Source: an uncultured Pelagibacteraceae bacterium (lineage in GTDB: Bacteria > Pseudomonadota > Alphaproteobacteria > Pelagibacterales > Pelagibacteraceae). Taken from it: a stretch of DNA of 64,000 nt. The position numbers and the translations under genes are program-made. Location: assembly GCA_902569785.1 (NCBI GenBank), contig CACFVO010000003.1:34750-98749 (forward strand). Reading direction: 5' to 3'. How positions within the stretch are numbered: the stretch's first letter is position 1; every line of letters starts with the position of its first letter. Positions 1 to 8,937 of the stretch are shown piece by piece. The notes beneath the pieces were generated by a model. It worked only from the letters and a program-made list of their open reading frames with translations. It was not told the DNA's origin and searched no databases.

Positions 1-28
1 AGTATAGATGCTGATTTTTTTTGTCTCA

Positions 29-727
29 TTAACTAACATTCCATCTATACCCACTTCCATATCTAGTTTCAATTGCAGAAAACTTTTCATCTACTTTTTT
101 AAACTTTTTTCTTATTCTTTTAACATGACTATCAATAGTTCTATCCTCGATCTCCGTATTTTCCTTATACGCGATATCCATTAAATGAGCTCTCTCTTTT
201 ATCACACCAGGCCTCTTTGCTAATTCTTTAACAATTAGAAATTCAGTTGTTGTGAGTTTATCAGGTAAAGATTTTCCACCCCATTCGCACTCTAATTGTG
301 AGGGATCTAATTTTAATTTTCCATGACTTATAATATTTTTAGTATCATCAACTACGTTGTTTTTCTTTCTTAATTGAACTCTTATTCTTTCAATTAAAAC
401 TTTAGTTGAAAAACCACCAGATTTTTTTACAAAATCATCAGCGCCTAATTTTAAACCCAGTAATTCATCGACTTCCTCATCTTTTGAAGTCAAAAAAATG
501 ATAGGGATTGACATTTTTTTCCTTAATTTTTTTAATAATTCTTCTCCATCCATTCTTGGCATTTTGATATCTAAAACTGCCAAATCAGGAGGATTTCTAG
601 TTAATCCTATTAATGCCGACTCTCCGTCTATATAAGTTTGAACTTTAAAGCCTTCCCTCTCAAGAGCAATGCTTATTCCCGTTAAAATATTTCTATCGTC
701 GTCTACTAATGCAATTGTTTGTGCCAT
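29..727 (-). CDS. chvI: OmpR-family response regulator, ChvI-like
   Basis: N-terminal receiver ([27 protein letters not shown]) and C-terminal winged helix ending [14 protein letters not shown]...RYGSGYRW. Confidence 0.8.
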   Translation of the reverse strand: MAQTIALVDDDRNILTGISIALEREGFKVQTYIDGESALIGLTRNPPDLAVLDIKMPRMDGEELLKKLRKKMSIPIIFLTSKDEEVDELLGLKLGADDFVKKSGGFSTKVLIERIRVQLRKKNNVVDDTKNIISHGKLKLDPSQLECEWGGKSLPDKLTTTEFLIVKELAKRPGVIKERAHLMDIAYKENTEIEDRTIDSHVKRIRKKFKKVDEKFSAIETRYGSGYRWNVS

Positions 728-766
728 ATAATCATTCTCAAGATATTGATGTCAAAATTTAGGCGT

Positions 767-3535
767 CTAATGAGCTTCACCCCAGTTATTACCTGAATTA
801 ATACTTACCTCCAAAGGAATTGAAAACATATGATGTTCTGAGCTAGAAATTGAAGTCATGGCATCTTTTATGATTTTCTTAATTTCTTTTTCATCTTTTT
901 GCAAACATTCAAATATTAATTCGTCATGTATTTGAAGAAGCATTTTAGCTTTATTTTTTTTATCTTCTAAAATTTTATCTATTTTTATCATGGCAAGTCT
1001 TATAATATCCGCTGCAGAACCTTGGATAGGAGCATTTATTGCCGCTCTTTCTTGAAAAGATCTTACACTAAAATTTTTATCATTAATGCCTCGAAGATGA
1101 ATTCTCCTACCAAATATATTTGTAACATAGCCTTGCTTCCTACAAGTTTTAATCGTTGAGTTCATATATTCTTTGATCTCAGGAAATTTTTTAAAGTAAG
1201 AATTTATAAAATCTAGCGCCTCCTGATTGGATACAGCTATTTGTTTAGCTAAACCATATTGTGTTATTCCATAAATAATTCCAAAATTTATTGCTTTTGC
1301 TTTTCTTCTAAAATCATCAGTGACTTTGTTTGTTGATAACCCAAAAACTTGACTAGCAGTTAAAACATGAATGTCTTGATTATTTTTAAAAGCTTTTTTT
1401 AACTCCTTTACATCTGCCATGTCAGCAAGAATCCTCATTTCTATTTGATCGTAATCAGCTGAGATAAGAATATTATTTTTTTCAGCAATAAATGCTTTCC
1501 TAATTTCTTTTCCATCTAAAGTTTTGATTGGAATATTTTGTAAATTAGGATCGCTAGATGCAAGTCGGCCTGTATTAGTCGCAGCTAAAAGAAATGAAGT
1601 GTGAACTCTTTTTGTTTTATTGTTAATGTGAGCTTGCAAAGCATCGGTATAAGTGCTTTTTAATTTTGATACTTGTCTCCATTCTAAAACTAGATTAGGA
1701 AATTTATGCCCTGTTAATGCTAAATCTTCTAAAATTTTAGCACTTGTTGCTAGACTACCTTTTTTAGTTTTTTTTAATTTTGCAATTTTCAATTCATTAT
1801 AAATTATTTCTCCAAGTTGTTTTGGTGAACCAATGTTGAACTCTTTACCAGAAACTTTATAAATTTCTTTTTCTATTTTTCTTAATCTTTCCTCAAATTT
1901 TTTTGACAATTGTTTTAAATAGATATCATCAACTTTAACTCCATTTATCTCTAATTTTGCAAGCAACTTAATCATTGGCTTTTCAAAGACTTCATAAATT
2001 TTTTTTAATTTTTCATTATTAACTCTATCTATTAAAAGATTATGAAGTCTTAATGTTACATCTGCATCCTCAGCGGCATACTTGGTAGCCTCTTCTAAGT
2101 TTACGTCTGAAAAGTTTAATTGCTTTTTTCCTGTGCCAACAACATCTTTATAAGAAATGGTTTTGTGACCTAGATGAATCTCTGAAAGCACATCCATATT
2201 GTGCCTATTATTACCCGCATCCAAAACATAAGATAACAACATAGTATCCTCCATGGGATCAACTTGGATTCCATTATTTTTTAGAACTATAAAATCGTAC
2301 TTAATATTTTGGCCAACTTTTTTAATACTTGGGTCTTCAAGTAAAGGTTTAATTTTTTTTAAAACTAACTTTTTGTCTAGACTTGTAATATTTTTATGCC
2401 CTAGCGGGATATAATACGCTTCATTAGGAGCATAACTAAAAGAGACTCCAATTAGTTCTGCTTCTAAAGGGTTTAAAGATGATGTTTCTGTGTCTATAGA
2501 AATCAAAGATTTTTTATTTAAAGTATCTAATAATTTGTCTAAATCTTTTTCCTTAAGTATGCTTTTGTAAAGCTTGGAGTCTATTTTAGAGGCTTTAGTT
2601 GTTTTAATATTAGAACTAGTATCACTTATATTATCTTCACCATAAAAACTTATAGCTTGACTTAATAATCTATTAAACTCCATTTCTCTTAAAAAATTAT
2701 AAAGATTATCTTTTTTTACATCTTTAATTATAAAGCTACTTGGATCATCTTCAACGGGCACATCTTTTTTTAATGTGACTAATTTTCGGCTTAGCAACGC
2801 TTTATCTTTATTGTCAAGCAATGTTTGCCGTCTTTTATTTTGGGGAATTTCAGAAGCTTTTTTTAATAAGTTTTCTAAATTATTATATTTATTAATTAAT
2901 TCAGCAGCGGTTTTAATGCCTATACCTGGCACACCAGGAATATTATCTGATGAGTCGCCTGCTAATGATTGTACATCTATAACTTGATTAGGTTTTACTC
3001 CAAATTTTTCCAAAACTTCTTTTTCACCAATAACTTTGCTTTTCATTGGATCGTATAATCTAATTTTATTTGATACTAGTTGCATTAAGTCTTTATCAGA
3101 TGAAATCACTGTAACTTTTGCTCCAGCTTCAGTAATTTTTTTTGCATAAGTAGCTATAAGGTCATCTGCTTCGTAATTCAAAAGTTCTATTGATGGTAAA
3201 TTAAATGCTTTTACTGATTTTCTTATATATTCAAATTGGGGAATTAAATCATCTGGTGCTTCAGTTCTATTAGATTTGTATTCACTGTAAATATCATTTC
3301 TAAAATTCTTTCTAGCTGAGTCAAAAATAACTGCAAAATGAGTTGGTTTATTAATAGAGTCATCTGATCTCGAATCTTCCAATAGTTTAAAAAGCATAGA
3401 ACAAAAACCACTTACAGCTCCTGTAGGAAGTCCATCACTTTTTCGAGATAACGGAGGTAAAGCATAATAAGCTCGAAAAATATAACCAGATCCATCTATA
3501 AGATAATAATGATCTGTTTTTTTTATTGAACTCAT
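767..3535 (-). CDS. polA: DNA polymerase I
   Basis: 922 aa; 5'-nuclease, 3'-5' exonuclease and family A polymerase motifs (SADYDQIEMRILAD, RRKAKAINFGIIYG, QIHDELIFE). Confidence 0.97.
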   Translation of the reverse strand: MSSIKKTDHYYLIDGSGYIFRAYYALPPLSRKSDGLPTGAVSGFCSMLFKLLEDSRSDDSINKPTHFAVIFDSARKNFRNDIYSEYKSNRTEAPDDLIPQFEYIRKSVKAFNLPSIELLNYEADDLIATYAKKITEAGAKVTVISSDKDLMQLVSNKIRLYDPMKSKVIGEKEVLEKFGVKPNQVIDVQSLAGDSSDNIPGVPGIGIKTAAELINKYNNLENLLKKASEIPQNKRRQTLLDNKDKALLSRKLVTLKKDVPVEDDPSSFIIKDVKKDNLYNFLREMEFNRLLSQAISFYGEDNISDTSSNIKTTKASKIDSKLYKSILKEKDLDKLLDTLNKKSLISIDTETSSLNPLEAELIGVSFSYAPNEAYYIPLGHKNITSLDKKLVLKKIKPLLEDPSIKKVGQNIKYDFIVLKNNGIQVDPMEDTMLLSYVLDAGNNRHNMDVLSEIHLGHKTISYKDVVGTGKKQLNFSDVNLEEATKYAAEDADVTLRLHNLLIDRVNNEKLKKIYEVFEKPMIKLLAKLEINGVKVDDIYLKQLSKKFEERLRKIEKEIYKVSGKEFNIGSPKQLGEIIYNELKIAKLKKTKKGSLATSAKILEDLALTGHKFPNLVLEWRQVSKLKSTYTDALQAHINNKTKRVHTSFLLAATNTGRLASSDPNLQNIPIKTLDGKEIRKAFIAEKNNILISADYDQIEMRILADMADVKELKKAFKNNQDIHVLTASQVFGLSTNKVTDDFRRKAKAINFGIIYGITQYGLAKQIAVSNQEALDFINSYFKKFPEIKEYMNSTIKTCRKQGYVTNIFGRRIHLRGINDKNFSVRSFQERAAINAPIQGSAADIIRLAMIKIDKILEDKKNKAKMLLQIHDELIFECLQKDEKEIKKIIKDAMTSISSSEHHMFSIPLEVSINSGNNWGEAH

Positions 3536-3578
3536 ATATATATATTACATTAATTTTTAACCTATATTTAATCAAACT

Positions 3579-4508
3579 ATGGATAAATATGCTTTAACTG
3601 TTGAAAATCTTACAAAGATTTACTCGGATTCCAAAAACAAAAAAGAAAATAAAGCTCTTAATGATTTAAATTTTCAAGTGAAACAAGGGGAAATATTTGG
3701 TTTGCTTGGGCCTAATGGAGCTGGCAAAACTACTTTTTTAAGTATTCTAGGAGGGACCGTTTCAAAAACAAATGGTAGCGTTAATGTTTGGGGTTTTGAT
3801 ATTGATAAAAATCCTAGGCAAGTAAAAGCTTCTATAGGCATTGTGCCTCAAGAAGTTAATCTAGATGCTTTCTTTAGCCCGAGAAAATTACTGGAATTGC
3901 AAGCAGGTTTATACGGTATTACTAAAAAAGATAGAATTACAGATTTAATTTTGAAAATGGTGGCGTTGGAAAATAAAGCCAACGCTTATTCTAGAAGTTT
4001 GTCTGGTGGTATGAAAAGGAGATTGCTTATTGCAAAAGCAATGGTTCATCAACCTCCTATACTAATTTTAGATGAGCCAACTGCTGGAGTTGATGTTGAG
4101 CTAAGGAAAAATCTTTGGAACAATGTAAAAGAACTTAATAAAGAAGGTGTTACAATTATTCTTACAACACATTATTTATTTGAAGCTCAAGAAATGTGTG
4201 ACCGAATAGCAATTATAGATAAAGGTAATTTAGTTGCTCTTGATACAACTCAAAGGCTTTTAGATAGAATTCAAACAAAAAGAATAAATCTTAAAGTCAA
4301 AAATATTGATAAAAATAAAGTTTTAAAAATGGATGGGATTCATTTTAAGATCGATTCAAATGAGTCAATTTCAATTACCTACGAGAAAAATTCACTTAAT
4401 TTTGAAGAAATTATTAATTATCTTAGTCAAAACAACATAAAAATACTAGATATTGTTACAGAAGACGGGAATTTAGAGGATGTATTTATACAACTAACAA
4501 ATAGGTAG
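3579..4508 (+). CDS. ABC transporter ATP-binding protein
   Basis: Walker A GPNGAGKTT, signature LSGGMKRR, Walker B LILDEPTAG. Confidence 0.93.
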   Translation: MDKYALTVENLTKIYSDSKNKKENKALNDLNFQVKQGEIFGLLGPNGAGKTTFLSILGGTVSKTNGSVNVWGFDIDKNPRQVKASIGIVPQEVNLDAFFSPRKLLELQAGLYGITKKDRITDLILKMVALENKANAYSRSLSGGMKRRLLIAKAMVHQPPILILDEPTAGVDVELRKNLWNNVKELNKEGVTIILTTHYLFEAQEMCDRIAIIDKGNLVALDTTQRLLDRIQTKRINLKVKNIDKNKVLKMDGIHFKIDSNESISITYEKNSLNFEEIINYLSQNNIKILDIVTEDGNLEDVFIQLTNR

Positions 4509-4540
4509 ATTTAATTTAAAAAAAAGATAAATATACATAT

Positions 4541-5092
4541 ATGGAAATTGTTAAAAATTTTTCACAGTCAAAATTAGTAAAAAATTTGTTTGTAATTTTA
4601 ATCGGATCTATTCTTCTCGCTATTTCATCAAAAATAAAAATTCCTTTTTACCCTGTGCCTATGACAATGCAAACTTTAGTTGTCCTAATTATTGGTATTG
4701 GTTTTGGATGGAAACTTGGTATAGCAACTATAATGCTATATCTATTTGAAGGAATAATAGGTTTACCAGTTTTTTCAGGAACTCCAGAAAAAGGGGTTGG
4801 TTTAATTTATTTTACTGGACCAACTATGGGTTATTTGATTGGTTTTCTAGTTGCTGTATTTTTTGCTGGAAAATTTAACTATGATAATAATTTATTTAAG
4901 AACTTCCTTAAATTGACTTTTGCAACGAGCTTTATTTATATCTTGGGAATGCTATGGCTAGGAGGATTAATAGGCTGGGACAAGCCAATATTTAAATTAG
5001 GTGCTCAACCATTTTTATTAGCAGAATTATTTAAGATTCTCTTAGCAACCTTTGCTATAAACCAAATAAAAAAGATTAAAAAAAAATTTTAA
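4541..5092 (+). CDS. bioY: Biotin transporter BioY family
   Basis: Hydrophobic protein with FYPVPMTMQTLVVLIIG and GPTMGYLIGF motifs. Confidence 0.9.
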   Translation: MEIVKNFSQSKLVKNLFVILIGSILLAISSKIKIPFYPVPMTMQTLVVLIIGIGFGWKLGIATIMLYLFEGIIGLPVFSGTPEKGVGLIYFTGPTMGYLIGFLVAVFFAGKFNYDNNLFKNFLKLTFATSFIYILGMLWLGGLIGWDKPIFKLGAQPFLLAELFKILLATFAINQIKKIKKKF

Positions 5093-5093
5093 G

Positions 5094-5669
5094 TTATCTT
5101 GGGGATCTTTTAGATAAGATTCTTTGTAGAGTCCTTCTATGCATTTTTAGTCTTCTAGCTGTTTCAGAAACGTTTCGATTACATAATTCAAATACTCTGT
5201 GAATATGTTCCCACTTTACTCTATCAGCAGACATTGGGTTTTCTGGAGGTTTTGCTTTCGACTCAGGTGAAGCTAATAGTGCTGCCTCTACGTCGTCTGC
5301 ATCTACAGGTTTAGCCATATAATCTATGGCGCCTGCTTTAACTGCTGCTACAGCCGTAGGCAAATTCCCGTATCCCGTTAACATTACAATCCTGCAGTCT
5401 TTTTTGTTCTTAGATAGTTCTTTAACCACATCTAGCCCATTGCCATCTTCTAGTCTTAAATCCACTAAAGCAAAACTAGGAGGTGGACTGTTTTTAACTA
5501 TCTGAAGCCCCTCAGACACCGTTTTAGCTTCTTTTACAACAAAACCCTTCTTCTCCATGGCTCTTGAAAGCCTTCCTCTTAATGGATCGTCATCATCGAG
5601 AATAAGAAGTGTCTTGTCCTGAAAATCGGACAGATTTAGTTGCTTTGGGTAATTTTTAGAAGCTTTCAT
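5094..5669 (-). CDS. regA: Global redox response regulator RegA/ActR/PrrA family
   Basis: Receiver domain (LLILDDDDPLRGRL...ALVDLRLEDGNGL) plus Fis-type HTH NVSETARRLKMHRRTLQRILSKRSPR. Confidence 0.93.
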   Translation of the reverse strand: MKASKNYPKQLNLSDFQDKTLLILDDDDPLRGRLSRAMEKKGFVVKEAKTVSEGLQIVKNSPPPSFALVDLRLEDGNGLDVVKELSKNKKDCRIVMLTGYGNLPTAVAAVKAGAIDYMAKPVDADDVEAALLASPESKAKPPENPMSADRVKWEHIHRVFELCNRNVSETARRLKMHRRTLQRILSKRSPR

Positions 5670-5682
5670 ATGGTAACCATAT
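5668..5682. promoter_or_regulatory. Perfect 7+1+7 inverted repeat ATATGGT-A-ACCATAT overlapping the regA start codon
   Basis: Read directly; the regA ATG (5669-5667) overlaps one arm. Confidence 0.5.
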
Positions 5683-5741
5683 AGTTACTAAGATCAATTT
5701 TACAACTAGTCAAAATAGCATTTTTTTCTTTACATAAAGTC

Positions 5742-5800
5742 AAAAAAACCTTAAATGCGACTTAATAAGGTTTTTTTTGTACAAATTTTTTAAAAACCTT
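5742..5800 (+). promoter_or_regulatory. Candidate leader with mutually exclusive hairpins upstream of odc
   Basis: AAAAAAACCTTA (5742-5753) pairs with TAAGGTTTTTTT (5766-5777); AAGGTTTTT (5767-5775) can instead pair with AAAAACCTT (5792-5800). Confidence 0.45.
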
Positions 5801-5828
5801 CTGTGTAAATTAACGAGGGACACATGAG

Positions 5829-7007
5829 ATGCGAAAATTTAAAGACGTTAACGAATTAGTTAACGAGTTGAAACCTGATTATCCCGTATATTGTATACGG
5901 CCAGAGTCGATAAAAAAATCTACAAAGTTTTTTAAAGATAACTTTCCAGGCAAAGTTCTTTACGCTGTTAAAACGAATCCTAATGAACAATTAATTAAAC
6001 AGATTATCTCGAATGGAATAGAAGATTTCGATGTAGCTTCTCTTAATGAAATTAAATTAATAAGTAAGATTAAACCAGAAGCTAATTTATACTTTATGCA
6101 TACTATAAAAAGTAAAGAAAGTATTGCATCAGCTTATTTTAATTATGGAGTTAGAAACTTTGCATTAGATCATAAAGACGAACTTAGAAAAATTCTTGAA
6201 GCCACAAATAAAGCTAAGGATTTAAATTTATTCGTAAGAATAGCTATTTCTAATGAGCATGCTGAAATTGATTTATCAAGAAAATTTGGGGCACTTCCCT
6301 CTGAAGCATTAGGTCTTGTAAGATTGTGTAAAGAACATTCAAAAAAACTTGGAATAAGTTTTCATGTTGGTTCTCAATGCATGCATAAGATTTCTTATTC
6401 GAAGGGTATTCGTGAAATTGGAAATATAATTAAAAAAACTAAAATTATACCTGAAGTTATTAATGTTGGTGGTGGCTTTCCATCATTGTATCCTGATCTT
6501 AATCCTGAACCACTTAATAACTATCTTAATGAAATAAAAAAATCTCTTAAAAATTTAAAATTACCAAAACTACCCCAAATTATTTGCGAACCAGGAAGAG
6601 CCATTGTAGCTGAAAGCGGATCAACGATAGTTAAAGTTATATTAAGAAAAAAACAAAATCTCTATATAAACGATGGTACTTATGGCTCATTATTTGATGC
6701 TGGAGTTCCAAATTTTGTTTTACCAACTAAAATGATTACTAGTGGAAGAATTCATTCTAAAAAATTAACTTCATTTAGACTCTTCGGACCAACTTGTGAT
6801 AGTTTAGATTACATGAAAGGACCTTTTTTATTACCGAATAATATAAAAGATGGTGACTACATCGAATTGGGCCAATTAGGTGCATACGGATTGACTTTTA
6901 GAACAAAATTTAATGGTTTTTATTCAAATGAAATTTTCGAATTGAATGATAAACCAATCATGTCTTTATATGAGGATTCAAGTAAAGTCGATTACTTGGT
7001 TGCTTAA
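5829..7007 (+). CDS. Ornithine/lysine-type decarboxylase, alanine racemase fold (PLP)
   Basis: PLP lysine motif VLYAVKTNP, HVGSQ, INVGGGFPS, CEPGRAIV; SD-like GAGGGA upstream. Confidence 0.9.
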   Translation: MRKFKDVNELVNELKPDYPVYCIRPESIKKSTKFFKDNFPGKVLYAVKTNPNEQLIKQIISNGIEDFDVASLNEIKLISKIKPEANLYFMHTIKSKESIASAYFNYGVRNFALDHKDELRKILEATNKAKDLNLFVRIAISNEHAEIDLSRKFGALPSEALGLVRLCKEHSKKLGISFHVGSQCMHKISYSKGIREIGNIIKKTKIIPEVINVGGGFPSLYPDLNPEPLNNYLNEIKKSLKNLKLPKLPQIICEPGRAIVAESGSTIVKVILRKKQNLYINDGTYGSLFDAGVPNFVLPTKMITSGRIHSKKLTSFRLFGPTCDSLDYMKGPFLLPNNIKDGDYIELGQLGAYGLTFRTKFNGFYSNEIFELNDKPIMSLYEDSSKVDYLVA

Positions 7008-8056
7008 TGACAAAAAAAAATGGTCCAAACATCGGACATAATAAAAAATCATTCCTAAATAATCCTGTAGAACATATAGACATAACTTCTTTTGATGCGA
7101 GAAAAATAATTGAAGGTATGGGAAAAATGTCATTTACCTCTAGAGACACCGCAAATGCAGCTAAAATTTATAATGAGATGATATCAGACGATAACTGTTC
7201 TATTTTTCTTACAATTGCAGGCTCAACCTCTGCGGGTGGTTGTATGAATCTTTATTCAGATTTAATTAAGTATAACATGGTTGACGCAGTAGTAGCCACA
7301 GGAGCCTCTATAATTGATATGGATTTTTTTGAGGCTCTAGGGTTCAAGCATTATCAAGGGTCTCAATTCCAAGATGATACCGAACTTAGAAAAAATTATA
7401 TTGATAGAATTTACGACACATATATTGATGAAGAAGAGCTTCAAGCCTGTGATCAAGCTATTTGTGACGTCGCTAATTCATTAGAACCTAAAGCTTATAC
7501 CTCAAGAGAGTTTATTAAAGAACTAGGAAAATTTTTGAAAAATAATGGGAAAAAAAAAGGTTCTTTAATAGAAACAGCATTTGACAATAATGTTCCTATT
7601 TTTTGTCCAGCATTCACAGATAGTTCTGCTGGATTTGGTTTAGTAATGCATCAAGAACAAAATCCAAATAAGCACATCACAATTGATTCTATAAGAGAGT
7701 TAAGAGAATTAACTGAAATTAAAGTAAAATCTAAGCAATCTGGTCTATTAATGGTAGGCGGTGGAGTGCCTAAAAATTTTGTTCAAGACACAGTTGTCTG
7801 TGCAGATCTTATAGGTAAAAAAGTCGATATGCATAAATATGCTATTCAAATTACAGTTGCAGATACTAGAGATGGAGCTTGTAGTAGTTCAACTTTAAAA
7901 GAAGCTAGCTCATGGGGGAAGGTAGATGTTGCTAAAGAACAGATGGTTTTTGCTGAAGCTACAAGTGTTTTGCCCTTAATTGCTAGTGATGCATATCACC
8001 GTGAAAATTGGAAAAATAGAAAAAAAAGAAATTTTTCTCAGTTATTTAAGTCTTAA
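7007..8056 (+). CDS. Deoxyhypusine synthase-like protein (possible homospermidine synthase)
   Basis: DHS family motifs AGSTSAGGCMNLYSDLI, VVATGASIIDMDF; active-site lysine context EASSWGKVD; start overlaps upstream stop (TAATG). Confidence 0.88.
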   Translation: MTKKNGPNIGHNKKSFLNNPVEHIDITSFDARKIIEGMGKMSFTSRDTANAAKIYNEMISDDNCSIFLTIAGSTSAGGCMNLYSDLIKYNMVDAVVATGASIIDMDFFEALGFKHYQGSQFQDDTELRKNYIDRIYDTYIDEEELQACDQAICDVANSLEPKAYTSREFIKELGKFLKNNGKKKGSLIETAFDNNVPIFCPAFTDSSAGFGLVMHQEQNPNKHITIDSIRELRELTEIKVKSKQSGLLMVGGGVPKNFVQDTVVCADLIGKKVDMHKYAIQITVADTRDGACSSSTLKEASSWGKVDVAKEQMVFAEATSVLPLIASDAYHRENWKNRKKRNFSQLFKS

Positions 8057-8937
8057 TGAATTATTTAAGTCAAAGAAAAGGTTTCCTTGGTTATGACGCG
8101 AGTCAAAAAACTAATCATAAGGTAGTTGTAGTACCATTTGGTTTAGAAAAAACTGTTAGTTACGGAGGTGGAACAAAGAATGGTCCAAAAGAAATAATCA
8201 AAGCATCTCATCAAGTTGAATTATTTGATGAAGAGTTAAACAAAGAGCCGTATAAAGAAATTGGAATTAAAACTCTTAAACCATTTTTAATAAAAAAAGA
8301 AATTAAGTCTGCGTTAAATCAGTTAACAAAAATTAATAAAAAAATTTTATCAAATAATAAATTTCCTATAGTTTTTGGAGGTGAACATTCTTTAACAGTT
8401 GGATCAATCAAACCTTTTGTAGAAAAATACGATGAAATAACTTTACTTCATTTTGATGCTCATGCAGATCTAAGAGAGAGTTATAATGGAGAAAAATACT
8501 CACATGCTTCAGCAATAAAAAGATGTTTAGATTTCAAAAATGTAAAAGTTGTTTCCTTTGGGATAAGAAATTTATCTCAATCAGAGATGAACTTTTATAA
8601 AAACAATCAACATAGAATCGAGATATTTTGGGGCAAAGACAAAAAAAATTGGAATTTAAGTCGTCTAAAAAGTATTTTTAAAAAAAAAAATGTTTATATT
8701 ACGTTTGACGTAGATGGTTTTGACGCAAGTATTATGCCAGCAACAGGAACACCTGAGCCAGGAGGTTTGTTATGGGAGGAGGTGCTTCCTATTATAAAAA
8801 ATGTTTGTCAAATTTCTAATATAGTTGGAGTAGATATTAATGAGTTAGCTCCAATAAAAAATTTTGACTCTTATAATTTTCTAGTAGCAAAATTGGCATA
8901 CAAAATTTTATCTTATATATTTGAATTTAAACGTTAG
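8056..8937 (+). CDS. speB: Agmatinase / ureohydrolase family
   Basis: Metal-binding motifs GGEHS, HFDAHADLRE, TFDVDGFDASIMPATGTPEPGG; TAATG coupling to the upstream gene. Confidence 0.88.
   Translation: MNYLSQRKGFLGYDASQKTNHKVVVVPFGLEKTVSYGGGTKNGPKEIIKASHQVELFDEELNKEPYKEIGIKTLKPFLIKKEIKSALNQLTKINKKILSNNKFPIVFGGEHSLTVGSIKPFVEKYDEITLLHFDAHADLRESYNGEKYSHASAIKRCLDFKNVKVVSFGIRNLSQSEMNFYKNNQHRIEIFWGKDKKNWNLSRLKSIFKKKNVYITFDVDGFDASIMPATGTPEPGGLLWEEVLPIIKNVCQISNIVGVDINELAPIKNFDSYNFLVAKLAYKILSYIFEFKR

Noticed and set aside
2775-2987. Plus-strand ORF antisense to polA, and similar antisense ORFs (11176, 17822, 18311, 24567, 25368, 30653, 31259, 31640, 41668, 52093, 60421)
   Set aside because: Each lies opposite a confidently assigned gene, with low-complexity antisense-like composition and no recognisable domain.
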